Source: Pseudoglutamicibacter cumminsii (lineage in GTDB: Bacteria > Actinomycetota > Actinomycetes > Actinomycetales > Micrococcaceae). From it: DNA of 64,000 bases. Made by a program: the position numbers and the translations under genes. The notes under the pieces were generated by a model. The model saw nothing but the letters and a program-made list of their open reading frames with translations. It did no database searches and had not been told where the DNA came from. The first letter of the stretch is position 1. Each line of letters starts with the position of its first letter. The DNA lies in assembly GCF_003143995.1 (NCBI RefSeq), contig NZ_QFWG01000005.1, positions 1 to 64,000 of the forward strand, given 5' to 3'. This document shows, in pieces, positions 46,308 through 55,704 of the stretch.

Positions 46308-47219
46308 TTACTGGAGTGGTTTGCCGGGGACTTCGAAGTTGAATACACCGGTGTCGAACTGGTTGTAGCCGTTGTAGTCAACGAGCTCATACAGCCGTGC
46401 GCGTGTGAGCATGTTGTCAACCTCGGACTCCTGGGTGCCTTCCGTGCGGATCGCGGTGAGGACGCGTTCGATGGCGCCCATCGCTTGCCGTTGCAACGTC
46501 ACCGGATAGATGATCATGGAAACCCCGGCGTTCTGGAGCTGTTGTTTGGTGAACAGCTGGGACTTACCGAATTCGGTCATGTTGGCGAGGATCGGAACGT
46601 CGAGGTTGGAAGCCATTGCCTCAAACTCACTGAGGTCCGCCATCGCTTCGGGGAAGATCGCGTCAGCGCCCGCATCGGCGAGCTTCTTGGCGCGTTCGAG
46701 CGCGGCGTCGAAACCGTCTACGCCGCGGATGTCGGTGCGCGCCATGACCACAAAGTTGCTGTCTCGGCGCGCTTCGACTGCGGCACGGATCCGCTTGACC
46801 GCGGTCTCATCGTCAACCACGTTCTTGCCGTCCAGGTGTCCGCACCGCTTCGGGTTGAACTGGTCTTCGATGTGGCAGCCAGCCAGGCCGGCGTTCTCGA
46901 GTTCCTGAACGGTGCGGGCCACGTTCATCGGCTCACCAAAACCGGTGTCGGCATCAACCAGACACGGAAGGTCGGTGGTTCGGGCGATCTGCCCGGCGCG
47001 GGTCGCAACCTCGGTCAGAGTAGTGAGTCCGATGTCCGGCAGGCCGAGCTCATTCGCGAGCACACCACCGGAAATGTAGACCCCATCGAAACCCTGTTCC
47101 TGGATCAGCTTGGTTGACAGCGGAGTGAACGCGCCAGGGAACTGAGCAACCTCATCGGCGGCCAGCGCCTCACGGAAAGCAACACGCTTCTGCTCAGGTG
47201 TGACGTGGGAATACAGCAT
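46308..47219 (-). CDS. prpB: 2-methylisocitrate lyase
   Basis: 303 residues of the ICL/PEP-mutase family. DGVYISGGVLANELGLPDIG, CLVDADTGFGEP (metal-binding Asp), IEDQFNPKRCGHLDGK (catalytic Cys in KRCGH) and VMARTDIRG are diagnostic of PrpB. It splits 2-methylisocitrate into pyruvate and succinate. The start lies two bases after the prpD stop; prpC follows after 91 nt, giving operon prpDBC. Confidence 0.96.
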   Translation of the reverse strand: MLYSHVTPEQKRVAFREALAADEVAQFPGAFTPLSTKLIQEQGFDGVYISGGVLANELGLPDIGLTTLTEVATRAGQIARTTDLPCLVDADTGFGEPMNVARTVQELENAGLAGCHIEDQFNPKRCGHLDGKNVVDDETAVKRIRAAVEARRDSNFVVMARTDIRGVDGFDAALERAKKLADAGADAIFPEAMADLSEFEAMASNLDVPILANMTEFGKSQLFTKQQLQNAGVSMIIYPVTLQRQAMGAIERVLTAIRTEGTQESEVDNMLTRARLYELVDYNGYNQFDTGVFNFEVPGKPLQ

Positions 47220-47221
47220 TC

Positions 47222-48754
47222 TTAGAACACGCCCTTCTGTGCCTTATCGAGCTCGACCGCAGCCTTGATGTTGAGCTGGTCGAGCTCGCCAACACCGAGC
47301 TCAGGCAAGCGCTGAACCGCATCGAGGAAACGCTCGATTTCCTCCTCTGCCACTATGCCTTGAGCCAGCGTGCGGAACTTGTTGATGTACTGCTCGCGAG
47401 CGAATGGACGCGCGCCGAGAGGGTGGGCGTCGGCAACAGCGATCTCGTCGGTGATGACGGTGCCGTCCTTGAGCGTGATCTCAACCGAGCCGCCGAAAGC
47501 CTTCTCCTCAAGGTCCAGCGAGTGGTAGCGGCGGGTCCACTCAGGGTCTTCCTCGGTGGTGACCTTGTGCCACAGCTCCACGGTGTCTGGGCGTTGGGCG
47601 CGTTCCGGGGCGTAGGAATCGACGTGGTGCCACGCGCCGTCCTGCAACGCGACCGTGAAAATGTACGGGATCGAGTGGTCGAGGGTTTCCCGCGATGCCT
47701 TCGGGTCGTACTTCTGCGGGTCGTTCGCGCCAGAACCGATCACGTAGTGAGTGTGGTGCGATGTCTTGATGAGCACCGACTCGACGTTCGCCGGGTCGGT
47801 TGCCTCAGGGTGTTCCTTGTTGAGCTTGCGGGCCAGGTCGATCCAGGCCTGTGCCTGGTATTCGGCGGAGTGCTCCTTGGTGTAAGTGTCGAGGATGGCT
47901 CGCTTGGCTTCTCCCGCCGCCGGCAGCGGGACGGTGTATTCGGCTTCAGGACCGGACAGCAGCCACGCGATCACGCCGTCTTCACCTTCATAGATCGGCA
48001 CAGGCGAAGTCTGGCCGCGCATCGCACGGTCTACGGCCTCGACCGCCATCTTGCCGGCAAACGCAGGCGCGTGGGCCTTCCACGTCGAAATCTCGCCCTT
48101 GCGGGACTGGCGGGTCTGCGTCGTGGTGTGCAGTGCCTGGCCGATCGCCTGGAAGATCGTTTCCGCATCGAGGCGCAGCAAGGTTCCGATGCCGGCGGCG
48201 GCTGCTGGGCCGACGTGGGCGATGTGGTCGATCTTGTGTTCGTGCAGGCAGATGCCCTTGACGAGGTTCACGTGGATCTCATAGCCGGTCGCGATGCCGC
48301 GGATGAGGTCCTTACCGCTTGCCCCGGTGTGCTGGGCGACCGCGAGGATCGGTGGGATGTTGTCGCCCGGGTGGGAGTAGTCGGCGGCGAGGAACGTGTC
48401 GTGGTAGTCGAGCTCGCGCACGGCTACACCGTTGGCCCAGGCCGCCCACTCAGGGGAGACCGGCGCGTCGCCTTCTGGCGCGCCGAAAATGAGCGCTCCC
48501 TTGCCGGTGTATCCGCCGTCAGGGGTCACGCGGTGGGTGAGGGCTTGCCCGCGAGCGGAGACGATCGGGCCGCGGTTGAGCGAGGCGATCGCTACGGAGG
48601 CGTTGTCGATGATCCGGTTGATGATCATCTCGGTGACCTCGTCGTCGACCTCGACAGGGTCGGTCGCCACCAGCGCAAGTTTATAGGCCAGCTGCTCTTC
48701 GTGCGGCAAGTGCTCTGCTGATGGGTAGGTGCGTACCGTGTGGTTGATGGACAC
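47222..48754 (-). CDS. prpD: 2-methylcitrate dehydratase
   Basis: 510 residues of the MmgE/PrpD family. [56 protein letters not shown] and [17 protein letters not shown] are typical. It dehydrates 2-methylcitrate to 2-methyl-cis-aconitate. GTG at 48754 has GGAAGGAAGG upstream; the open frame to 48805 is not supported. First gene of prpDBC; the regulator is not adjacent. Confidence 0.95.
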   Translation of the reverse strand: MSINHTVRTYPSAEHLPHEEQLAYKLALVATDPVEVDDEVTEMIINRIIDNASVAIASLNRGPIVSARGQALTHRVTPDGGYTGKGALIFGAPEGDAPVSPEWAAWANGVAVRELDYHDTFLAADYSHPGDNIPPILAVAQHTGASGKDLIRGIATGYEIHVNLVKGICLHEHKIDHIAHVGPAAAAGIGTLLRLDAETIFQAIGQALHTTTQTRQSRKGEISTWKAHAPAFAGKMAVEAVDRAMRGQTSPVPIYEGEDGVIAWLLSGPEAEYTVPLPAAGEAKRAILDTYTKEHSAEYQAQAWIDLARKLNKEHPEATDPANVESVLIKTSHHTHYVIGSGANDPQKYDPKASRETLDHSIPYIFTVALQDGAWHHVDSYAPERAQRPDTVELWHKVTTEEDPEWTRRYHSLDLEEKAFGGSVEITLKDGTVITDEIAVADAHPLGARPFAREQYINKFRTLAQGIVAEEEIERFLDAVQRLPELGVGELDQLNIKAAVELDKAQKGVF

Positions 48755-48838
48755 GTTATGCCTTCCTTCCGGGCAATAGCTTGGGGGATTGAAGACTGCT
48801 TCCACACGTGAGTTTATCCAACCCGAGGTTGGACATGC

Positions 48839-48883
48839 GGCGGCCCCGTTGGAGACTGATTCGTTCAGTCACCAACGGGGCCG
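48839..48883 (-). terminator. hairpin after hmuO
   Basis: A 13-bp stem GCGGCCCCGTTGG/CCAACGGGGCCGC with an inner ACTGA/TCAGT stem lies between the hmuO stop and the prpD promoter region. T-tract is poor in both directions. Confidence 0.65.
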
Positions 48884-48922
48884 CTTCTCGTCGTGGCGCA
48901 GATTTTGCGAGAGGAGATGCAC

Positions 48923-49597
48923 CTAGACGTAGAGGTCTTTGTTGTCGCTGAGAGGAGCGCCCAGCTCAACAAAGAGGTTTCGGTTGAGTGCGAAGCCTAG
49001 GCGGGCTTCGTCAATGATCTCCTCCTGGTTCGCTTGTTGAGCGAAGTGGTCCAGGTGGATGCGGTAGGCATCTTTGTAGATTTTCGGCTTGCTGATGGTG
49101 GGGAACTTCCACATCGTGAGCAATTCGCTCGGGATGTTGTAGTGGCGTGCGACGAGTGCACCGATGGCCTGGCCGCCAGATAGGTCGCCGAGGTAGCGGA
49201 GGTAGTGGTGGGCGATGAGCCGCTCAGGTGTCTGCAGCGCGCCGACTTCGTGGATGCGCTGGGTGTATAGCGTAACTGCGTTGGTGAGGTCTGGCATCTC
49301 GATGCCGAGGTACTCGGTGAGGCCTGCGAGGTCGTTGCGGATAGCTTCGCTACGGTCCAGCGCTGGGTCTAGGAGTTGCTGGACGCTCGGGTCTGAACGC
49401 CATGCTGCGCACGCTTTTTCGAGTGCGCCATAGAGCGGCTTGTATTGAGCCAGGAGCCTCACGTAGTCCTCGGCGGTGAGTTTGCCTTCCATGAGGTCCT
49501 GGATGAATGACGAGTGTTCAGCGGCGTCATGTTCGGTGCGCGTGGATGACTTGAGCTGAGCGGCGAACGATGGCGCTTCAGTAGTAGGGGTTGTCAT
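48923..49597 (-). CDS. hmuO: heme oxygenase
   Basis: 224 residues. Proximal-heme helix SSTRTEHDAAEHSSFIQDLM (axial His about residue 23), AHHYLRYLGDLSGGQAIGAL (distal helix with flexible Gly-Gly) and the C-terminal ALNRNLFVEL. Canonical HmuO/HO-1 fold; it oxidises heme to biliverdin, CO and iron. A DtxR-like box lies 36 nt before its start. Divergent from the HtaA-domain surface protein, so heme capture and degradation share one control region. Confidence 0.95.
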   Translation of the reverse strand: MTTPTTEAPSFAAQLKSSTRTEHDAAEHSSFIQDLMEGKLTAEDYVRLLAQYKPLYGALEKACAAWRSDPSVQQLLDPALDRSEAIRNDLAGLTEYLGIEMPDLTNAVTLYTQRIHEVGALQTPERLIAHHYLRYLGDLSGGQAIGALVARHYNIPSELLTMWKFPTISKPKIYKDAYRIHLDHFAQQANQEEIIDEARLGFALNRNLFVELGAPLSDNKDLYV

Positions 49598-49632
49598 GGA
49601 TCTTGCTTTCGTGGTGAGGGAATTCGTGCGTC

Positions 49633-49651
49633 TAAGGTCAGCCTAACCGCA
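49633..49651 (-). promoter_or_regulatory. DtxR/IdeR iron box at hmuO
   Basis: TAAGGTCAGCCTAACCGCA matches the DtxR consensus TTAGGTTAGCCTAACCTAA at 15 of 19 positions by my count. It lies 36 nt upstream of the hmuO ATG. Confidence 0.8.
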
Positions 49652-49694
49652 TGTATTTCATTTACGCAAGCCTTCACTTGCCTAATTGGATTAG

Positions 49695-49713
49695 TTAAGT
49701 TTAGGCTTACCTG
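49695..49713 (+). promoter_or_regulatory. DtxR/IdeR iron box at the HtaA-domain gene
   Basis: TTAAGTTTAGGCTTACCTG matches TTAGGTTAGGCTAACCTAA at 15 of 19 positions by my count. It lies about 100 nt before the ATG of the heme-binding protein gene. Confidence 0.8.
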
Positions 49714-49816
49714 TGTCGTTTGAGGGTGGAAGTGGGCACCACCCGAAATCACGAGCATCTCCGTATGAGCGCCTAGCGCTATTGGGGTGCTCACAAAGCA
49801 AGGATTAGAAAAAGCT

Positions 49817-52489
49817 ATGAAGCAAAAGACCACTCGCATGCGCCGTGTGGGGAAGGCCTTGGGGTCTTTGTTGTCCTTCGCGCTGGTTGGCGCGATGGCA
49901 ACCGTCCCAGTGGCTACAGCGCACGCAGATGCCGGCTCCGATGCCGGGTCTAAGCCCACGATTACGGTGACTCCAGCTCCTGCCGAAGGCGGCGAGGTCA
50001 CTGTCACCGGTAAGAACTTCTACCAAGGCGATGCTCAGGGCGACGCATCAACGGGAATCTACCTCGGCTACGGTCCGTCCTCTTCTGCGGGTTTCTATCA
50101 GGGTGGAAGCACCAACCCGGTATGGATAGCTGCAGGCAAGAAGGACGAAGATACTGACCGGGGACGAACTGCTCCGCTGAATGCTGACGGTTCGTTCGCA
50201 GTCAAGGTCAAGGTTCCTGCGAAATCCGACACGAGCCTCTCGTTCTTCACGTCTAAGGGCCACGGCAAGGGCATGAAGGACACGAGCCAGAACGCTTCTG
50301 CACCGATCACTTACGTCGAGACGCCAGCGCCTCAGCCGGAGCCTGCTGGCCAGGGCGGCCAGCTCGAGTGGGGTGTCAAGGAAAGCTTCCGTAAGTACGT
50401 TGTAGGTCGTATTGCGCGCGGCTCGATCGAGACCAGCGGCGGTGCTGCCCAGAAGCCGAACAACGGCATTTTCACCCTGCCTAACGGTCAGGGAACGTAC
50501 GAAGACGGTAAGGGAACCCTGACCTTCGACGGCCAGTTGGCTTTCAAGGGTCACCATGGCGAGATGGACCTGACGATGTCTGGCTTCAAGGTGACGTTCA
50601 CCTCGGAGACCACCGCGCAGCTCATCATGACGGTCAAGGCTCCTAAGACCTCCGTTACGGAGGCCGTGGATCTGACGGACGCGCACGTCGCGGACCTCAC
50701 GTTCGCTAAGGACGCTGTGACGGTCAAGGACGGCAAGCTAAGCCTTGCTAACGCTAAGGCGATTTTGACTGAGGACGGCAACAAGGCCATGGCCGGGTTC
50801 TACGAGCCAGGCATCGAGATCGATCCAGTGTCCATCAAGGACGCAGCCATCAAGGTAGAGGCTCCGCAGCCTGAGCCAACGCCTGAGCCAACGCCGGAGC
50901 CGACCCCGGAACCTACACCGGAGCCAACGCCGGAGCCGACCCCGGAACCTACACCGGAGCCAACTCCAGAGCCAACCACGGAACCGACCCCGGAACCTAC
51001 ACCGGAGCCGACCCCAGAGCCAACCACGGAACCGACCCCAGAGCCAACTCCGGAACCAACCGCCGAGCCTGAGCCGAAGCCTGAGCCGAAGCCTGAGCCG
51101 AAGCCTGCTGGCAAGGGCGGCAACCTGGAATGGGGCGTCAAGGAAAGCTTCCGTAAGTACGTTGTCGGGCGCATTGCTCAGGGCTCCATCGTGACCGATG
51201 GTGGTGCCAAGCAGAAGGCAAACAACGGCGTCTTCACGTTCCCTAACGGGAAGGGTGCTTACAAGAACGGCAAAGGCAACGTGACCTTCGACGGCAAGGT
51301 GACGTTCAAGGGCCACAAGGGTGAAATGAACCTGACGATGTCCGGTTTCGCTGTGGAGTTCACGTCGGACACGACCGCGAACCTCATCATGACGGTCAAG
51401 GCACCAAAGACCTCCGTCACGGATGTAGTCGATTTGAAGAACGCACGCGTTGCCAAGCTCACGTTCCCTAAGAGCGCCCTCAAGGTCAAGGACGGCAAGC
51501 TCAGCCTCACGAACGCTAAAGCAACCCTGACTAAGGATGGCGCTGCAGCAATGGCTGGGTTCTACGAGCCAGGCATCGAGATCGATCCAGTGTCGATCAA
51601 GAACGCGCTGGTTACGCAAGAAACCCCAGCTCCTGTGCCAGCACCGGAAAAGCCGAAGCCAGCACCTAAGAAGCCAAAGCCTGCGCCGCAGAAGCCTGCA
51701 CCTAAGCCTGCTCCGCAGAAGCCAGGCCCGGTTGCACAGGAAACTGGCAACGGCAAGACAAAGGCTCCTAGTGCCCCGATCTGCCGCATTGAAAAGGTTC
51801 CTGGCAAGCCAGGTGCATCGACGCTGAGCTGGGGTGTCAAGACCTCCTTCCGTAACTACATCACCGGCGGTATCGCAAAGGGTGCCATCGCACCTGGAAA
51901 CGGTGCAGCCCGCACTGGAAACGGATTCACATGGGGTGCCGGTTCTGGAACCCTCACTGCGAACTCCGGAACGGTTTCCTTCCCAGGCAGCGTTCACTTC
52001 ACGGGCCACAAGGGCGTCCTGGACACGACCATCTACGGCCTGCGCGTGAAGGTCACCGGCCCAGGCAAGGGCCAGCTGATCGCGAACGTCAAGTCGCAAT
52101 CGATGGAAGGCAAAGACCTCTCTGCCAACAACATCGTGTTCGCAACCCTGTCCTTCAATGGCGATGCTTCCAAGGGCATCAACAACGCGACCGTGACCTT
52201 GACTAAGGCAGGCGCTAAGGGCTTCGCGGGCTTCTACGAAGCCGGCCTCGTGCTGGATCCGCTCACCCTCACGGTAGGCTCCACCGGCATGGTCGACAAG
52301 GAAATCTGCGTTGACCCAGAGACCGGGGAAGTCGTTTCCCCAGACGGTTCCGCAATGCCAGGCACGGGTGCTGGAAACCTTGCCTCGACCGGTTTCGGCG
52401 GAGCCACCCTGGCGGGGACCGCAGGCGTACTGGCCCTCATCGGGCTTGCGCTCATGCAGGGCTCGCGCCGTAAAGACTCCGTTGCATAA
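49817..52489 (+). CDS. cell-wall heme-binding protein with three HtaA domains
   Basis: 890 residues. Signal peptide (1-38, ending VATAHADA), an Ig-like module (about 40-145; [20 protein letters not shown]), HtaA domain 1 (about 175-340, [20 protein letters not shown]), a PEPT tetrapeptide linker (about 345-430), HtaA domain 2 (about 435-600), a Lys/Pro-rich linker and a more divergent HtaA domain 3 (about 665-840). It ends LASTG, a hydrophobic helix and RRKD: an LAxTG signal of the class E sortase type. HtaA domains bind heme. ATG 49817 is chosen; GTG 49787 would precede the signal. Probably the surface receptor feeding HmuT. Confidence 0.9.
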   Translation: MKQKTTRMRRVGKALGSLLSFALVGAMATVPVATAHADAGSDAGSKPTITVTPAPAEGGEVTVTGKNFYQGDAQGDASTGIYLGYGPSSSAGFYQGGSTNPVWIAAGKKDEDTDRGRTAPLNADGSFAVKVKVPAKSDTSLSFFTSKGHGKGMKDTSQNASAPITYVETPAPQPEPAGQGGQLEWGVKESFRKYVVGRIARGSIETSGGAAQKPNNGIFTLPNGQGTYEDGKGTLTFDGQLAFKGHHGEMDLTMSGFKVTFTSETTAQLIMTVKAPKTSVTEAVDLTDAHVADLTFAKDAVTVKDGKLSLANAKAILTEDGNKAMAGFYEPGIEIDPVSIKDAAIKVEAPQPEPTPEPTPEPTPEPTPEPTPEPTPEPTPEPTPEPTTEPTPEPTPEPTPEPTTEPTPEPTPEPTAEPEPKPEPKPEPKPAGKGGNLEWGVKESFRKYVVGRIAQGSIVTDGGAKQKANNGVFTFPNGKGAYKNGKGNVTFDGKVTFKGHKGEMNLTMSGFAVEFTSDTTANLIMTVKAPKTSVTDVVDLKNARVAKLTFPKSALKVKDGKLSLTNAKATLTKDGAAAMAGFYEPGIEIDPVSIKNALVTQETPAPVPAPEKPKPAPKKPKPAPQKPAPKPAPQKPGPVAQETGNGKTKAPSAPICRIEKVPGKPGASTLSWGVKTSFRNYITGGIAKGAIAPGNGAARTGNGFTWGAGSGTLTANSGTVSFPGSVHFTGHKGVLDTTIYGLRVKVTGPGKGQLIANVKSQSMEGKDLSANNIVFATLSFNGDASKGINNATVTLTKAGAKGFAGFYEAGLVLDPLTLTVGSTGMVDKEICVDPETGEVVSPDGSAMPGTGAGNLASTGFGGATLAGTAGVLALIGLALMQGSRRKDSVA
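50866..51108 (+). repeat. PEPT-encoding tandem repeat
   Basis: About 20 units of a 12-bp repeat encoding Pro-Glu-Pro-Thr, arranged in higher-order copies (GAGCCAACGCCGGAGCCGAC recurring) with variants TTEP and AEPE, ending in KPEP units. It forms an extended wall-spanning spacer and is prone to length change. Confidence 0.9.
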
Positions 52490-52534
52490 TTACGCCACAC
52501 TGGCGTATATCTGCCCACTCATGCAGCGGAAACG

Positions 52535-52573
52535 CGTGTGGTTGCAGCCTCTCCAACAGGCTGCAACCACACG
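52535..52573 (+). terminator. terminator between the HtaA gene and hmuT
   Basis: A 16-bp perfect stem CGTGTGGTTGCAGCCT/AGGCTGCAACCACACG with a 7-nt loop; T-rich CATTCATTTT follows. It may attenuate read-through into hmuTUV. Confidence 0.85.
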
Positions 52574-52623
52574 CCCTCATTCATTTTCCAAAACTTCTCG
52601 TCTAGACATAAAGCGATGCAATC

Positions 52624-53796
52624 ATGACTAACGGCTCCTCATCCGCGACTTCGATCCGTGCGAAAAGCACCTCACGCACCTCCCGCCTAGCCCTATTCGG
52701 TGCTACGGGACTCACCCTCGTCAGCTTGCTCGCAGGATGCACATCGGCCGCATCCACAGACGAGTCGCCGAGCCAGCACGCAACCGCAACGCCATCGGCG
52801 ACCGCCTCAACCGAACCGAGCGCTCAAGATAACAGCGTCAACGCGACCGATGCTCTGAAACTCAGAGGTCCGGCTGAAGCGCGCGACATCCCCGACATGA
52901 AACCGGTCATGTCCGATGTGAAACCTTCGCTACCGACCACGGTAACCGACGCCCACGGCAAGGAGATCACGGTCAAGTCAGCCGATCGGGTGCTTGCGTT
53001 GGACCTCAACGGGACCCTCGCCGACACGGTGGTTGGCATGGGATTGCACGACCGACTGATCGGACGCTCAAACTCTGACACAAGCGCCCTGCTTAAAGAC
53101 CTGCCAGTCATCACGAAGGACGGGCACGACACCAACGTTGAAGCGATCCTGAATCTTAAACCAGACCTCATCATCACGACCGAAAACATCGGTGGAGCGG
53201 AATCGTACCGGCAACTCGAAAACGCCGGAATCACGGTTGTGAGGCTCGAACCAGCCACCAGCATCGACGGGATCCCGGACGCAATCCGCGCGGTAGGCAA
53301 GGTCTTCGGCGCTGAAGGAGCCGCCGAGAAACTCGCGGAACAAAGCAAGAAAGACCTCGCCGAAGCTAAGGAATACGTCGAGGAACTGAAGTCAAAGACG
53401 CCTAGAGCTCCTCGAGCAACCGTTCTCTACGTGCGCGGAACAGGTGGAGTCTTCTTCATTCTCGGCAACGAATACGGCGCCTCCGACATCGTAGAAGCGC
53501 TTGGCTTGGAAGACATGGCTCGCACGCACGACATCGGGGGTATCAAGCCAGCCAACGCGGAATCACTGCTGAATCTCAACCCCGAGATTGTGTTCGCGAT
53601 GAAGCGCGGGGTCGAATCCGCGGGTGGTCTCGATGGCTTCCTTAAGCGCCCTGGCATGAGCGCAACCGTGGCTGGCAAGAACAAGCGGATCATCACGGCA
53701 GCGGACGGTCAGTTGCTTTCATTCGGGCCACGTACGCCAGAAAACCTCAAAGCTCTCGCTGAAGCCGTATATCAGGATGGACAGTCCAAGAAATGA
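52624..53796 (+). CDS. hmuT: hemin ABC transporter, substrate-binding lipoprotein
   Basis: 390 residues. A long basic signal peptide with lipobox SLLAGC (Cys near 39), a Ser/Thr/Ala-rich linker, then a type III periplasmic-binding fold (VTDAHGKEITVKSADRVLAL, ILNLKPDLIITTENIGGA, GNEYGASDIVEALGLED, NLNPEIVFAMKRG). HmuT receives heme from surface proteins and delivers it to HmuUV. Its stop overlaps hmuU by 4 nt. Confidence 0.92.
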   Translation: MTNGSSSATSIRAKSTSRTSRLALFGATGLTLVSLLAGCTSAASTDESPSQHATATPSATASTEPSAQDNSVNATDALKLRGPAEARDIPDMKPVMSDVKPSLPTTVTDAHGKEITVKSADRVLALDLNGTLADTVVGMGLHDRLIGRSNSDTSALLKDLPVITKDGHDTNVEAILNLKPDLIITTENIGGAESYRQLENAGITVVRLEPATSIDGIPDAIRAVGKVFGAEGAAEKLAEQSKKDLAEAKEYVEELKSKTPRAPRATVLYVRGTGGVFFILGNEYGASDIVEALGLEDMARTHDIGGIKPANAESLLNLNPEIVFAMKRGVESAGGLDGFLKRPGMSATVAGKNKRIITAADGQLLSFGPRTPENLKALAEAVYQDGQSKK

Positions 53797-54854
53797 CCCA
53801 AACCGTCGAGAGCAAACGCAGCGCGAGGGCACGCGCTGCGTGGCTCACCGGCATCGTACTGACCATCGCGGTGGTATGCGTTCTGTTGATCTCATCCACC
53901 GCGGGGCAGTACACAACAACGCCCCTTGAAGTTCTGAGCTCCATCAAGAGAGTCCTCATCGAAGGAGCCGACCCCACCGAAAACTCAACCGACGCAGCAC
54001 TCTGGACCATCCGGTTCCCCCGAGCGCTCCTCGCCGCCGTGATCGGGGCGAGCCTCGCCTTGGCTGGCACCGTGATGCAAGGAATCTTCGCCAACCCGTT
54101 GGCGGAACCGAGCGTCGTCGGCGTCAGCGCCGGCGCGAGCGTCGGCGCCTGCGTCGCGATCGTGTTCGGTTTGACCGCCACGGGTACGTGGGTTCTTCCG
54201 GTAGGGGCATTCATCGGCGCGATGATCGCTACGGCTTGCGTATGGATGCTCGCGAAAGGCTCAGGCAAGGTCATGGTCCTCACCTTGGTTTTGACCGGTA
54301 TCGCGATCAATGCGATCGGCGGGGCACTCACGAGCTTCCTTGTCTACCTGGGCGACACGACCTCGCGTGAAGAGATTATTTTCTGGCAAATGGGGTCACT
54401 CGCCGCCGCTCGCTGGGAACAAGTGGGAATCTGCCTCGCGGTGCTGGCCGTGACGGCGTTTGCGATCTGGTTCTACAGGAACAAGCTCGATGTTCTCGCG
54501 CTCGGTGACGCCGCCGCACACGGAACCGGCATCAACGTTGAACGGTTGCGATTCATCAGCGTCATCCTGGTGTGCATCTTGACGGGCACTGCGGTCGCGT
54601 TCTCCGGGATGATCGGGTTCGTCGGGCTTGTGGTTCCGCACGCTCTCCGGCTCATCGTGGGTCCCTCCCACAAATACCTCGTGCCGTTGTCACTGCTCGG
54701 GGGAGCGACGTTGCTTGGGCTAGCTGACACCGCAGCCCGCACGCTCATCCCACTCAGCGACATCCCGGTGGGTGTTTTCACCGCGATCGTCGGTGGCCCC
54801 GTCTTCATCATTCTCTTGCGGGGAACCCTCAAAAAAGGAGGAATCAGGTCATGA
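53793..54854 (+). CDS. hmuU: hemin ABC transporter permease
   Basis: 353 residues, FecCD/BtuC family. About ten helices; TIRFPRALLAAVIGASLALA, MQGIFANPLAEPSVVGVSAG, AFSGMIGFVGLVVPHALRLI and the end DIPVGVFTAIVGGPVFIILL are family signatures. Translationally coupled on both sides (ATGA overlaps with hmuT and hmuV). Confidence 0.95.
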   Translation: MTQTVESKRSARARAAWLTGIVLTIAVVCVLLISSTAGQYTTTPLEVLSSIKRVLIEGADPTENSTDAALWTIRFPRALLAAVIGASLALAGTVMQGIFANPLAEPSVVGVSAGASVGACVAIVFGLTATGTWVLPVGAFIGAMIATACVWMLAKGSGKVMVLTLVLTGIAINAIGGALTSFLVYLGDTTSREEIIFWQMGSLAAARWEQVGICLAVLAVTAFAIWFYRNKLDVLALGDAAAHGTGINVERLRFISVILVCILTGTAVAFSGMIGFVGLVVPHALRLIVGPSHKYLVPLSLLGGATLLGLADTAARTLIPLSDIPVGVFTAIVGGPVFIILLRGTLKKGGIRS

Positions 54855-55672
54855 ACGCGCTCGACGTCGAAGACCTCACGATCAGCGTCAACGGCAAGAT
54901 CCTCCTCGACTCCGTCTCGGTGTCCGTGCGGCCAGGGGCCGTGACCGGGATCATCGGCCCCAACGGGGCAGGCAAATCGACCCTGCTCTCTGCGCTCGCC
55001 GGCTTTACGCCCCCGCATAACGGCAGAATCCTCATCAACGGTGAGGACATGAGCGGGATCCCGCACCAGGAGCTTGCAAGACAGCGCGCTGTCATGACCC
55101 AGAACTCGGACGTCGCGTTCCCTTACACGATCCGAGAAATCGTGGAGATGGGGCGCACTCCGTGGGGCACCAACCCGGCAAACAGCACGGCCGTTGACCA
55201 AGCGATCGAACTCACCGGTCTCGGGCACTTGCTCGAACGAGAAATCACAACGCTTTCCGGTGGCGAACGCCAACGTACGGCATTCGCACGCGTCATATCT
55301 CAAGCGTTCCCCGTGTGCGCCGGACGGGTCATCCTCCTTGACGAGCCCACCGCGGCGATGGACGTCGCCTACGCCGAACACACGCTAGCCCTGACGCAAG
55401 AGTTCGCAGCTCTTGGCGCCGCCGTCGTCGTGGTGATTCATGACCTCGACGCCGCCGCATCATATGCCGACGACCTCATCGTGCTCGACCACGGCACAGT
55501 CTGTGCCGCAGGACGAACAGCTGAAGTGTGCGATGCGCAGCTACTGAGCTCCGTGTACGGAACCGCCCTCGAAGTATTCGAAGCCGGCGGACGCACACGC
55601 ATCAGCCCCGTTCGCCCGTGCCGTTTTCTGCTGCCGAGGCAAGACCTCACCGCAGCGAGCACTGAAAACTAG
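54851..55672 (+). CDS. hmuV: hemin ABC transporter ATP-binding protein
   Basis: 273 residues. Walker A GPNGAGKSTL, Q-loop VMTQNS, signature LSGGERQRTAFARV, Walker B VILLDEPTAAMD and switch His in VVVIHDLDAAA. Energises heme import through HmuU. It ends the hmuTUV operon, 33 nt before the convergent SNF2 gene, with no clear terminator between. Confidence 0.95.
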   Translation: MNALDVEDLTISVNGKILLDSVSVSVRPGAVTGIIGPNGAGKSTLLSALAGFTPPHNGRILINGEDMSGIPHQELARQRAVMTQNSDVAFPYTIREIVEMGRTPWGTNPANSTAVDQAIELTGLGHLLEREITTLSGGERQRTAFARVISQAFPVCAGRVILLDEPTAAMDVAYAEHTLALTQEFAALGAAVVVVIHDLDAAASYADDLIVLDHGTVCAAGRTAEVCDAQLLSSVYGTALEVFEAGGRTRISPVRPCRFLLPRQDLTAASTEN

Positions 55673-55704
55673 CGAGCACGGAAAACTAGCGTGAGTCAAG
55701 GCGG

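Noticed and set aside
47360-48721. 453-codon frame opposite prpD
   Set aside because: Shadow of the PrpD gene; composition Arg/Val/Asp-rich with no fold.
50866-51108. Regular repeats considered as CRISPR
   Set aside because: Units are 12 bp, contiguous, without spacers, and encode PEPT in frame.
50738-52099. Long antisense frame with Arg/Trp-Gly repeats over the HtaA gene
   Set aside because: The repeat is the reverse reading of the PEPT tract.
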